DNA from: Phyto melanocephala | Taxonomy: Eukaryota; Arthropoda; Insecta; Diptera; Rhinophoridae | Reading direction: 5' to 3' | Length of the DNA stretch: 64,000 bases | Assembly: GCA_941918925.1 (NCBI GenBank) | Contig: OW799234.1 | Coordinates: 74,234,543-74,298,542 of the forward strand | Shown: positions 1 through 11,012 of the stretch, piece by piece | Position numbering within the stretch: the first letter of the stretch is position 1 | Layout of the letters: every line of letters begins with the position of its first letter | Program-made: the position numbers and the translations under genes | The notes under the pieces: model-generated | Database searches by the model: none | What the model was told of the DNA's origin: nothing | Seen by the model: the letters and a program-made list of their open reading frames with translations, nothing else

Positions 1-99
1 GCTTGCAACGAAGTACATTATTGACGTATAAGAACCTGATTAAAAAAAACTCTGTCTGCATTGGAATTAATTTGGTCTCAAGAAAAATGAGCTGAACTG

Positions 100-1664
100 G
101 AGAAACTATGGTGATCACACAAAATTTTCTATAGAGAAACTTTGGTCACCATACAAAATTTTTTATAGAGAAACTTTGGTCACCATACAAAATTTTCTAT
201 AGAGAAACTATGGTCACCATACAAAATTTTCTATAGAGAAACTTTGGTGACCACACAAAATTTTCTATAGAGAAACTTTGGTGACCACACAAAATTTTCT
301 ATAGAGAAACTTTGGTCACCATACAAAATTTTCTATGGAGAAACTTTGGTCACCATACAAAATTTTCTATAGAGAAACTTTGGTGAACACACAAAATTTT
401 CTATAGAGAAACTTTGGTCACCATACAAAATTTTCTATATAGAAACTATGGTCACCATACAAAATTTTCTATAGAGAAACTTTGATCACCATACAAAATT
501 TTCTATGGAGAAACTTTGGTCACCACACAAAATTTTTTATAGAGAAACTTTGGTGACCACATAAAATTTTTTATAGAGAAATTTTGATCACCATACAAAA
601 TTTTCTATAGAGAAACTTTGGTGAACATACAAAATTTTCTATGGAGAAACTTTGATTACCATTCAAAATTTTCTATAGAAAAACTTTGATCACCATACAA
701 AATTTTCTATAGAGAAACTTTGGTGACCACACAAAATTTTCTATAGAGAAACTTTGGTGATCACGCAAAATTTTCTACAGAGAAATTTTGATTACCATAC
801 ACAATTTTCTATAGAGAAACTTTGATCACTATACAAAATTTTCTATAGAGAAACTTTGATCACCATACAAAATTTTCTATAGAGAAACTTTGGTGACCAC
901 ACAAAATTTTCTATAGGGAAATTTTGATCACCATACAAAAATTTCTATGGAGAAACTTTGGTGACCACACAAAATTTTCTATAGAGAAACTTTGGTGACC
1001 ACACAAAATTTTCTATAGAGAAACTTTGATCACCATACAAAAATTTCTATGGAGAAACTTTGGTCACCACACACAATTTTCTATAGAGAAACTTTGATCA
1101 CCATACAAAAATTTCTATGGAGAAACTTTGGTGACCACACAAAATTTTCTATAGAGAAACTTTGGTGACCACACAAAATTTTCTATAGGGAAACTTTGGT
1201 GACCACACAAAATTTTCTATAGAGAAACTTTGGTGACCACACAAAATTTTCTATAGAGAAACTTTGGTGACCACACAAAATTTTCTATAGAGAAACTTTG
1301 GTCACCACACACAATTTTTTATAGAGAAACTTTGGTCACCATACAAAATTTTCTATAGAGAAACTTTGGTGATCACACAAAATTTTCTATAGAGAAACTT
1401 TGGTCACCATACAAAATTTTCTATAGAGATACTTTGATCACCATACAAAATTTTCTATAGAGAAACTTTGGTGAGCACACAAAATTTTCTATAGAGAAAC
1501 TTTGGTGACCACACAAAATTTTCTATAGGGAAACTTTGGTGACCACACAAAATTTTCTATAGGGAAACTTTGGTGACCACACAAAATTTTCTATAGAGAA
1601 ACTTTGGTGACCACACAAAATTTTCTATAGAGAAACTTTGGTGACCACACAAAATTTTCTATAA
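100..1664. repeat. 34-bp tandem satellite array
   Basis: About 46 head-to-tail copies of a 34-bp unit that includes AAACTTTGG, a variable 10-mer, ACAAAATTTT and CTATAGAG. Two main unit types alternate irregularly, one with GGTGACCACAC and one with GGTCACCATAC or GATCACCATAC. The unit holds the short palindromes AAAATTTT and CTATAG. The array begins abruptly after unique sequence and ends at ATAAGG. There is no coding frame across it. Confidence 0.97.
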
Positions 1665-3071
1665 GGAATCATTATTTCTTTAACGAATTTCTCGGTACTG
1701 AAAATTAAGTCCTTTAACAATTCTTTGTATGGAGAAAATACCCTGCAGAAAGCCTTAGGTCAAGTGTCACCACTTTTGTCGATTATTTTGGTGACTTCTT
1801 GGTACTATTGTCAACAAAACGTCTACACTTTTTACATTTTGAAATGCAAAACAGAAAAAAAGCTAAAAATTTTCACTAAAATTATTTTACATGATAAACT
1901 GTAGTTTATTTTATTTAATGAGATAAAAAGTACCACACTGAAGATTAGAATTACTAAAATGAACTGGTGAATATCTGGCTCCAATATCGCCATATGGTCC
2001 CATAAGAACTACCTAGTCAGTAGTTCTAACGTCACTAGTGGATTTTTAGTGACAAGCACAAGTTAAATGTCTATCGCAAAGAACATTGTCTGGGGTATAA
2101 TTGGTCAGTAGTACAGAGTCAATAGTGAATCAGTACTGTTTCACTATAGACATTTCCTGCAGGGATATGTTCTTCACAAAAAAATACACGCACATACAAA
2201 TGAAAATAAGTTTCGCACTATGAAACATATTTTGTAAAAAAACATTTTTTAAAAAATTGTTTCTCTATAATCTAGACTGCACAGATTTAAAAAAAAATTA
2301 ATTTTGAAATTAATTAAATTTAAAGCAATTCATTCAATTGTTTACATAGTTTAATGCTTTCTGGAACATTATTATTTTAATATATTTTAAAAAATATTTT
2401 TAAGATTTCAATTAAATTTTTTTTAAGTTGAATTGAAATTTTTTTTAATCCGTTTTTTTTTTAATCTCATATTGCTATTGATTCAGAGTTAGTGTCAAGA
2501 ACAGCAACAAGCAAGCACTTGACAAAAAATAGTAATTATTCTGTATGTCAAGAACACAATTATTTAAAATGACTACGTTTTATGAGAAGTAAGTTCTATT
2601 TCTAAACCACAAACTGAATAATATATATAAATATTATTTTCAAAAATTAAAAAAAAATATATTAATATAATAAATATTATATAACGATCAAATATTTTTT
2701 TAAAAAAATTCTTTTGTTGAAACACATGAAATATTTTTTTTTTTACATTTAAAGTTTTTGGTTTCCCGTGTTTTACCGTTTATTTGTATTCCGAGTCGCT
2801 ACAACCGCTAAGTCGCGAATTTAAATTCGAACTAAACGTTGCAAATGTCTGCAACTCAGCTAGAAACGCTAGAAGCTTACGAAAACAACAACATTCACAA
2901 AAATATATTAATTCAGTTATTCGCGCAAAAAAAAAATAAAAATAAAATAAAAAACACACATATCAAATATAATAAACATGATTAAGTAAATAATTCAAAA
3001 CCAAATTTGAAAAAATATTTTTTGTTGTTGTTGACTCTAACTAACACATACAATGATTTATTCTCAAAAAA

Positions 3072-3074
<3 letters not shown>
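1665..3074. other. AT-rich unique sequence
   Basis: No gene or transposon was recognised. At 2066-2075 and 2146-2155 the sequence AAATGTCTAT recurs inverted. A less AT-rich patch near 2765-2885 could be an untranslated exon or promoter, but no ATG frame or splice evidence supports it. Confidence 0.6.

Positions 3075-3102
<28 letters not shown>
3075..3102. repeat. (CA)14 microsatellite
   Basis: Fourteen uninterrupted CA dinucleotides. Open frames running through it on both strands are by-products of the repeat. Confidence 0.97.
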
Positions 3103-3105
<3 letters not shown>

Positions 3106-3714
3106 ATATTAATACCAAATTGCACAAATACGACGACAAGCGACTTAAACATAAAATTCAACAGAAAACAGAATTTCAAAATTTTGAATTTGCTTCTCGT
3201 CACTGTGAATTTGATTTGTATAAAGCTTTTTGTTGCTGCTATTGTCGTATGTAGATACATTTTTCTTGTATCTATGTGACTTTATAATTGTTTGTGGTAG
3301 AAACAAGCCTCTTCAAGTTTTAACTCTAAACTGTATTTTATTGTTTATTTTAGAGTTTTAGGTTGTAGTCACTGAATAAGAGCTATTTAAATAGCTATGA
3401 CTGATGTTATATTGTGAGTGTAGCGGCGGTATTAAGACGTTTTGTATTTGTTTTTTTTTTTGCTTCTTAACAAGTTTGTTTACCCTAAAATGACTGTTCT
3501 CTTAATAAACAGGTGTATTCATGACTTAACAGTGTCATCTAATAACACTTAATGTTAAAGTTTGGTAGCGGTGGACTGTTAGTTACAGATTCATGTAATT
3601 AATCATATGGACTGTACAGTAGGGCCATAGATTGTCAAATTGCTGTAAATAAATTTTTTTTAAACATAGATAATTAATATCTATGTTTTATGGACTATTT
3701 TTTATAGAAAATAT
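3103..3714. other. AT-rich unique sequence
   Basis: No gene, RNA or recognisable mobile element is seen in this stretch. Confidence 0.5.
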
Positions 3715-4690
3715 TTATAAATTTTCTGAAGGCTTACGCTTAGGGAATTCGATTAGGCAATATTCGTCTGTCTGTCCGTGTGTTGGTTGATATTAATTTT
3801 TAGAAGCCTCCACATGTTGCTGGGAAACGTATGTGATATCAATCTCTTTGAAATATTCGGTAATAAATTCCTTTTATTATCCATCATAAGTAGCTTTTAA
3901 GTTTCTGAGATATGACGCAAGCACGTGTGGCTCTGTTTTTCCCAATATTTTTAAAACAAAAGCCAAAATTTGCAGCTGTTTGATAATTTATAAGCTCGTT
4001 TGTTACTATTTATATAAATGATATACCTCCGGAGATATTCGTAAAAATTTTAGACAACCCAGTCACTAATTGGCATAGTTATAGGCAAATTGTTTTTAAA
4101 AATATATATACGTTTTTAAATCTAACAAGTTTTTCAAGTTACTAAATAATTTTTGAATACACTGAAGTCACTATATTATAGCCAGCATTTTTAAAAAAAA
4201 AATTCTGAGAAAAACTGATAAATTGGTTTGAAAATAAATATACAAATGTTTTTGTGTTTTTCCTAAAGCTTACAAACGCTATTTAATTTTTTTCTGCCTA
4301 TTGATAAGAAGAGAATCAATATTGGTGTCAAATAAAAGACCTTAACTAGCGAAGTATAATACTCTAAAAATCTGTGATGGCAGCTACTACAAAATGGCGT
4401 TTAATAAATTTATATATGGGTAAAATTTTGTATTTAAAAATGTGATTGCAACCCCCTCAATAATGTTATCAAGTAAAAGGGCCAGTAGAGTACAGCAATC
4501 TATAAAAAAAATTAAATCTAAGATGACATCTAAAACAAAATGGCAAACATTTATTTCTTAACACCATCAAGATGAGTATCAAATGCATGGGCTTGATTTG
4601 GAAATGATAAGGAAAAAATAGGTATAACATTAAATCTTGGCTTTGCCACTATGGCCTATGTACCAGAGAACGGTTTGATTGGTCTATTTT
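3715..4690 (-). mobile_element. Degenerate Helentron-like (DINE-1-type) repeat
   Basis: Read on the minus strand, this is a decayed copy of the dispersed Helentron-like repeats. The (GACAG)n-type tract shows as TCTGTCTGTCCGTGTGTTGG near 3767, followed by TTTCTGAGATATGA near 3903. From about 4300 to 4600 it matches a third sub-family, here called C, whose signature is TTTGATACCCATATTGATGG. Both termini are lost. No coding capacity. Confidence 0.65.
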
Positions 4691-4940
4691 ATGTCTTTGA
4701 ATACAATTTCAAAAAGAGAGCCTTTTGTTGACAATATATGTACATTATCACATATGGTGTCTAGAGCAGGACAAAAATAGTGATATAAATGAAAGATAAT
4801 AACAAACAAAAGTAAAAGGGTTGCTGTTTGGTTAAAAATTTCCATCTAACTCAATGTGGTAAAATATATGAAAAAGGAAAAACTAAAAGTAGTTACCGAA
4901 TTCAATTAACTTAAGTCCCGGGAGTTAAATAGACATGTAA

Positions 4941-5012
4941 CCAACGATCAGAGAGTGCTGATGATGAAATCGTTGTTGGTTTCGAAAATGCATTATACTC
5001 GCCTAGTGTTGG
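4941..5012 (+). ncRNA. Hammerhead ribozyme motif, copy 1
   Basis: All type I hammerhead parts are visible. Stem I outer pairing is CCAAC (4941) with GTTGG (5008-5012), and inner pairing is GAGTG (4953-4957) with TACTC (4996-5000). The core CTGATGA is at 4958-4964. Stem II pairs GAAATC with GGTTTC around a 6-nt loop. GAA at 4984-4986 is followed by a minimal stem III (AA, TGCA loop, TT) and the cleavage base A4995. One unpaired base follows CTGATGA and stem III is tiny, as in hammerheads of Penelope-like retroelements. The flanks have diverged from the copies near 50 kb although the core is kept. Activity is inferred. Confidence 0.75.
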
Positions 5013-6039
5013 TAAAAATATAATTTTTCAAGATTTATTCTTTCATTTATCACAATTAAAAAAATTCTTTGTAAAACTAAAGAATGTTAACATGAACTCA
5101 AGCCTGTTTAAAAATTTAAATATACATCAATTTAGTAAAGCAATGCATGACATGATTCACAATAAGGGAGTTTAACGAATAACGAATTATGCATTACTTG
5201 TTTTCTACAAAAGTAAGCTAACAGTTGCAAAAGCAACGATTACTGAGCGAATGGTATGAATAGTTTTAATGCTGATTGAATAACCAACGAATACTGAGCG
5301 AATCGTATGAATGGTTTTAATGGTAATTGAAAAAATGTCTGTAAATGTAACTTGCAGCACGATACAACAATTGAACTTAATATATTTCTGGTGTTGAAAA
5401 AAAATTAAATGAAATTACCAAATCGTTTATCTTCTTACGTCAATTAGTAAAGATATATAAATATTTTGAGAAATTATTTAGGTTGCCAAATATATTTGTG
5501 TTTCTTTGACTTTATATTTTATATTACATATAAGTATTTGGATTTTGTAAGTTTTCCGTTTGTATAATTAACAAAAAAATTTTTTTTTAAATTTTATACA
5601 TTCATACAAATACATATGCACAAAAGCAAAATTGGTTGTTTACAAACTTTACACACAAATGTCAACGAATACTGAACGAATGGTGGGAATGCTCTCAGTT
5701 CTTTCATATGACATCAGCACAAAAATTGATTGTTGAGAGTGCAAGCAGAAAAAAAATGAGTGTGCAAATGTCAATACACATTTTTTTAAATATCAATCAA
5801 AGACAGTACAAAAGCAATGAATTTGTGAAAAGGCAGCAAACGCGAAAGGTTTCATTCTGTTCTCTGCTATGTTCATGATGATGAAGCATTGTACTCATAT
5901 TTATTAAGGACTGCTGTGTTTTAGCAATGACTTATAAACAAGTTAAATATTTTGCCTTATAATTATCACTGATTTTTATACCGTTTACACGAAAATGTAA
6001 CAGAATATTTATGAGTTTTATATTTTGTTTGTAATTTCT
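5013..6039. other. AT-rich sequence with a two-copy tandem repeat
   Basis: At about 5233-5335 a ~51-bp unit containing ACTGAGCGAAT and TATGAATGGTTTTAATG occurs twice in tandem, with a third partial match (CAACGAATACTGAACGAATG) near 5658. The 80-codon frame at 5636-5878 has no recognisable domain. Nothing else could be identified. Confidence 0.5.
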
Positions 6040-7012
6040 ACAGTATTCGACCCAATATCGTATATATATATATATTCTGAATCCTTATAGATAGAGAAGT
6101 CGATTTAGTTAAAATAACAAAAGCTAGCTGTCGATAATACAAACTTATGTATTTATATATGGGCAATTCCATGAAAATGTCAACCACGACTGTAAAAACA
6201 AAAACTCTCAATAAAAGTTTAATGATAAAAAACACTCAAATTTTACTATGCGCAGGTATTTAGAGCTTATTTCATTATATTAAGAGTAATAATAAGAGTT
6301 TAATCTGATTATCTCTTGGTAAAATGTCCATCCCAATCTAAAGACAAAAAACTTCATACGTTTTTATATTATAACAAGCACTTTATAAATGTCTCTCAAA
6401 CTGCATATTCATTAAGGGAAAAAGTTAAAACTTAACTAGTTTGTAGTAGGCTTAGGTGACAGTTAAAACTTAGCACCTAATTTAGAATTTAACTTTTTTT
6501 CTTAACATATATACCTAAGAATATTATAAGAGAAAAATCTGTCACATACGATATGTCACGTACGATATTAAATTATATTTATTATAAAATCATTTAAAGA
6601 TTGTTTTCAATTAAGTATAATGGATTTTAAATGAAAAATATGTACTTTAGTGTAAGAAATTAAAAAAAGAAAAAATACCTCCCAAGATTCGCAGATTTTT
6701 TCATATTTCCATATATACCTCAAAATCACTTCCGTTTTCAGTCACGTACGATATACTCTAATTTTGCTCGATATTTTAGACAACAGTTATTCGAATATAA
6801 TTATTTTTTTTTAAATAAAGTACCCTCTGAATGGAACATAAAGATCTAATTTTTTTTCAGTTACTCTTACATTTGCAAAAATTATTCCACTTTATAAGAG
6901 TACAAATGTCACGTACGATGACATGGAATTGCCCATATATACATACATGGTTGTACATATTGTGAGAAGGCTATAAAAGATTCGGCACAGCCGTATAAAG
7001 CAATCTTACTTA
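6040..7012 (-). mobile_element. Short Helentron-like remnant, split by a MITE
   Basis: On the minus strand, the head hairpin (ATTCGGC..GCCGAAT type, here slightly mutated) is at 6971-7012. A tail-like piece (GACCC..TATATATTCTGAATC) lies at about 6048-6085. The intervening 6162-6934 is a separate inserted element. Confidence 0.55.
6162..6934. mobile_element. TIR element with CACGTACGAT boxes, copy 1
   Basis: A non-autonomous element of 773 bp. The ends are inverted: GGGCAATTCCATG at the left and CATGGAATTGCCC at the right. Both flanks are ATAT-rich. The motif TCACGTACGAT, or a one-base variant, occurs several times inside, including at the right end beside the TIR. A second copy lies at 45896-46764. 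No open frame of note. Superfamily not assigned. Confidence 0.8.
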
Positions 7013-9224
7013 CATATTTAATTTAAAATTAAGGTATTGCAAAATAACACCGAAATTGCTCCCTAAACAACTTCTGTAAGTTCTTACAACAAATAGGTTA
7101 TATAGGTTATTAAAATCAAGTCGTTATTTAATGCTGTAAAAAAATAACTCCCTTAAGATATAAACACTTGCCTCCAATGACATTAAAGCGTTAAAATAGT
7201 GTGTTTCGCTGCCTAATCATAATCAAAAACTCTCATTCAAAAACTTTGAGTTGAAGTTAATAGTATTACTTGAATTTCATTAACTTATCTATTGAACATT
7301 TGTCGAAAAAAACTATCTAAAAATATTTGCCATAAGTCCACTGTTTGTAAAAAATTTTAAATATTGGTTTGTGTTGATGTTGGGGTTTTGCCGTTTGTTT
7401 TCTTATTTAAAACGTGTTGATATTTTTTATTTAATTTTTTTTCTGTTTTGACTTAACGGTTTTTTCTCTAATCCATTCTTAATTATTTTTACAATATTTT
7501 ATTATCTACGTTTTATTAGAATAACAATAGATATCAAGCATTTTTAAAATCTCTTTTTACGGTTTGTTTTTATTATTTATTTCTTATTTTTGTTTAACCC
7601 ATTTAAATTTGCTAAATAAATAAAAATTCTTTTAGAGCTGTTTAATTTGCATTTTTAATTATTTAGTTGCCAGTTTTGTGTTTGTGAGATTTTTTTTTAT
7701 AATTTTTTTTAATTTTAATGGATATTATTTTATTTTCATTAAAATGGTAATAAAAATTTCGAAGATAGAATTTTGATTTTTATATTTCTTTTTTGTTTCA
7801 GTAAAAACAAACAGTTGAGATATAGCTGAGAACAAATTTTATTGAATATTGAACGTTTTTGATAAATTGATTTCTAACATATTTATGGGTTATATAATTG
7901 TTGATATAACTTACGTAAAATATAATAATAAATAATAAATTTGTGTAGATGTTATATTTTGTCAACAGTTAATACATACATACCCAAAAAACAAACAATA
8001 TTAATTTCAATTACGAAATTAATACTATTAATTAAAATTTTATTTGATTTTGCTCCAATCATCAAAATAATAATATTAAATAAAAGGAAAGTAATAACTT
8101 TAATTGAAAATGTATTATGAAATATAAATAAAAACAGAGTTAAGAAATAAATGTAAATTCCTAAAATTTTTAAAAATTATTTAAGTTAAATTAATCACGC
8201 CTTTAATTGAAACTTGGGATTAATTTAAATAAAGTATTTTGTATCAATAATATAAATTGTTGAACCTGTTTTAAGTAAAAGAACCCGAAAAAAAAACAAA
8301 TTGTTATATATTTATTTTTAACATACTAAAATACAAAGCATAAGAATAGATACAACATTACATATTTGGGAACTAGTAGTATAACCTACGTCATATTTTA
8401 AAAAGTAAAGGGGGTGCATCATAGACCTAAACAAAAAGAAATTTTAAAATACGATAAAATTTTTTGATCAAACGAAAGGAAAGACTTCAAATAAGTACTA
8501 ACATAATAAAGTTAGAATCCATTAGAGTGTATCGGGCTGCAAGAAATTTTAACTTCAGTCCCATCTGCAATAATGTTCAAGCTCTCTATGATATTTGTTA
8601 GGATCAAAAGCTGATTGAACATTTTTTTGAAAGTATTTTCTCCCTTTTTCACACGATTAATCAAAATTTTATTACTTAAACCATTCCTTCAAAATAAATT
8701 CTTACAAAAAAGTATACATTTTTAATTATATTTTTCAATATACTTCTTTCAACAGACAGAAATTTCAAAGTTTTTCAACAAGAATTTAATATCAGTTAAA
8801 AAAGTTATTCATACATATGAATTAAAAATATAATTTAAATTTAGAAATAAATCAAATAGTCATTTCATTAAAAACTTATAAGCAATATCTGTGTATTTAT
8901 TTAAAATTGGTGTATTTACAATAAGTTGTAATGAAAAGTATACTACTATTTTTTGAACATTTTAAAAATGTTACAAAATTATGACATTGTGACACCTTTT
9001 GAATTCACCAATTGTACATATGTATGGTTATGGAATTATTAACTTAGTAGGAATTTTTATATATTCTTTTTCTCTAAATTATTAAAATAAGAACATTTTT
9101 ACAGAGATTCTTTAAATAAGTTTCACTTAACAAGTTAGAGATTGTTAAAAATAGGATTATTTACACATTTAAGGTTAGCATGCAGCTCTGTTCAAATTTC
9201 AGTTTCCATAAAAATTATGTTTAA
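7013..9224. other. AT-rich sequence without identified genes
   Basis: Runs of A and T with no convincing coding frame, RNA gene or known transposon end. Could be intron or intergenic DNA. Confidence 0.5.
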
Positions 9225-9293
9225 AACAATTAAGAGTGCTATATTCGGCCGTGCCGAATCAGATAATACATTTCACCATCATGTACATAAGTA

Positions 9294-10009
9294 CAGGGTG
9301 GACCAAAAGTCACGCCTGCGTGTAATAATTGAGTAACTTTTTTGTTTATTAATATTTTTTTTTCAGATTTTATTCATCGATTCGTGTTACACCACCATGC
9401 AAAATTTAACGACTGAGCAGCGAACGAAAGTGGTAGAATTTTACTTTGAATCGTTCTTCGAGGATGAAGTTGGTAATACAGTAACGGTGAATGGGGACAG
9501 ATATCGCGCTATGCTTAATAATTTTGTACGCCCTGAGGCAGCCAACAAGTGGTTTCAGCAGGATGGAGCAACAGCACACACGGCCCGTGCCACAATGACG
9601 CTTTTAAATGAAATTTTTGACGACCGAATTATCTCGAAAAATTCAGAATTTAATTGGCCAGCACGTTCACCGGATTTAACTGCCCCTGATTATTTTCTAT
9701 GGGGTTATCTCAAAGAACGAGTGTATGTAAACAAGCCTCAAACTATAGAGCAGCTAAAGAACAACATTGAAGCTGAGATCAGGGCAATAGAGCCTGAAAC
9801 CTTGCGTGCAGTTATGCAAAACGCCTGTTTAAGAGCCCAATTGTGCATCGATGAAAATGGTGGTCATCTCTCTAACATTATTTTTCATAATTAAAATTTA
9901 GGTCATACAAAGATAATATTATAATTAAAAAGAAAATTTAATAAAAAATAATAATAAACAAAAAAGTTATTCAATTTTTACACGCAGGCGCGACTTTTGG
10001 TTCACCCTG
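9294..10009 (+). mobile_element. Internally deleted mariner-like (DD41D) element
   Basis: The 716-bp element starts CAGGGTGGACCAAAAGTC and ends in its near-perfect inverse. The TIRs extend about 57 bp with only a few mismatches, which implies recent insertion. TA dinucleotides at 9292-9293 and 10010-10011 are the expected target duplication. It sits inside a sub-family C repeat, whose sequence continues on both sides. Confidence 0.92.
9397..9894 (+). CDS. Deleted Tc1/mariner transposase (DD41D type)
   Basis: The 165-residue open frame is uninterrupted. Residues 1-19 match the start of the helix-turn-helix (DUF4817-type) domain of insect mariner-like transposases. At residue 19-20 the frame jumps to the middle of the catalytic domain (FFEDEVGNTVTVNGDRYRAM), removing most of the DNA-binding region and the first catalytic Asp. 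The second Asp (D56 in QDGATAHTA) and the third (D98 in SPDLTAPDYFLW) remain, separated by 41 residues, as in rosa/DD41D elements. The C-terminus GGHLSNIIF resembles other copies in this window. A protein lacking the first Asp cannot catalyse transposition. Whether it is expressed, or interferes with intact transposase, is unknown. The ATG at 9397 is chosen because it aligns with the usual family start. Confidence 0.88.
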   Translation: MQNLTTEQRTKVVEFYFESFFEDEVGNTVTVNGDRYRAMLNNFVRPEAANKWFQQDGATAHTARATMTLLNEIFDDRIISKNSEFNWPARSPDLTAPDYFLWGYLKERVYVNKPQTIEQLKNNIEAEIRAIEPETLRAVMQNACLRAQLCIDENGGHLSNIIFHN

Positions 10010-11012
10010 TATAATCCCACATCGTAGCTTAACCTATATTTCATGTTATACGCCATATTTCTTTATTATTTCCGATGCCATCCTCGATTTTGAATTTTGA
10101 TGTAGTTATCTGTATACTACTAGTCAAGCCCTTTCATTTGATACCCATATTGATGGGGCTTGAAAAATTTTTTCTGCCATATTGTTTTCGACGCCATCTT
10201 GGATTTTACATTTTTTAATAATCAACCAATATTGAGGGGTTCAAGAAGTTTCATTTTAAAATACCAGATTTGACGCATATATAAATTTATTGTTTGCCAT
10301 TTTGTAGTGGAATATATATTTAAAAAAAATTTTTTCTGTCAGTCTGACCGTCTGTCCTTGTGTATGTTGAAATCAATTTTTTGAAGCCCCCCGACATCGC
10401 CTAAACCCGGGTGAGGTATTAAAATATCAGAAATATTCGGGAGTAGATCCGTATTGAAAATCAGAAACATCGGTACATAAACAACTGAGATCTTAGCAAA
10501 AACCCACGGCCACTTCTTTTTTTTAACACAAAACAACATACAACAACAACATACATACATACAAACGTGGTATACTGGTTAGAGTAAACGTAGCATCGAA
10601 CCCCAGCTGAGCCCGAAAAAAAATTGTATTTTATATATTATTTATATTTTTATTATGTTTTTTTAATTTTTTTATTTTTTTCTTATTTTTTTTAAATTTT
10701 TTTTAAAATTTTTTTTTTATTTTTTTTTTATATTTTATAAATATTACTTATATTTTTTTTTTACTTTTTTTAAAATTTTGTTTATATTTTTTTTATTTTT
10801 TTGTAGTATTTTTAAATTTTTTTTTTTTTTAAATATTTTTTTATATTTTTTCTTAACGTACATACGTAAGTTTATAATTTTTTTTTATGTATGTATGTAT
10901 GTACGTATTTCATATGAGATGAATGATGATACAAACTATTGTTATTGCGTGACTACACGTTGTGAAGGGTATATAAGATTCGGCATGGCCGAATATAGCA
11001 CTCTTACTTGTT

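Larger units (their letters stand above)
9225..11012. mobile_element. Composite Helentron-like repeat, two outward heads
   Basis: A plus-strand head of sub-family C (AAGAGTGCTATATTCGGCCG, 9232-9251) leads into C-type body sequence at 10012-10320. A minus-strand sub-family A copy runs from about 10330 to 11012, with its GACAG tract, the CCCAGCTGAG segment at 10601-10610, a T-rich middle and a head hairpin at 10980-10994. The left part is interrupted by the mariner element at 9294-10009. No replicase coding sequence is present. Confidence 0.75.

Noticed and set aside
100..1664. CRISPR-like array
   Set aside because: The whole 34-bp unit repeats with no unique spacers, and the DNA is from an insect; it is a satellite.
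2765..2885. Promoter or 5' untranslated exon of a host gene
   Set aside because: Only a mild composition change; no coding frame, TATA or splice pairing to support it.
3007..3279. Open frames across the CA repeat
   Set aside because: THTHTH and VCVCVC tracts arise from the microsatellite.
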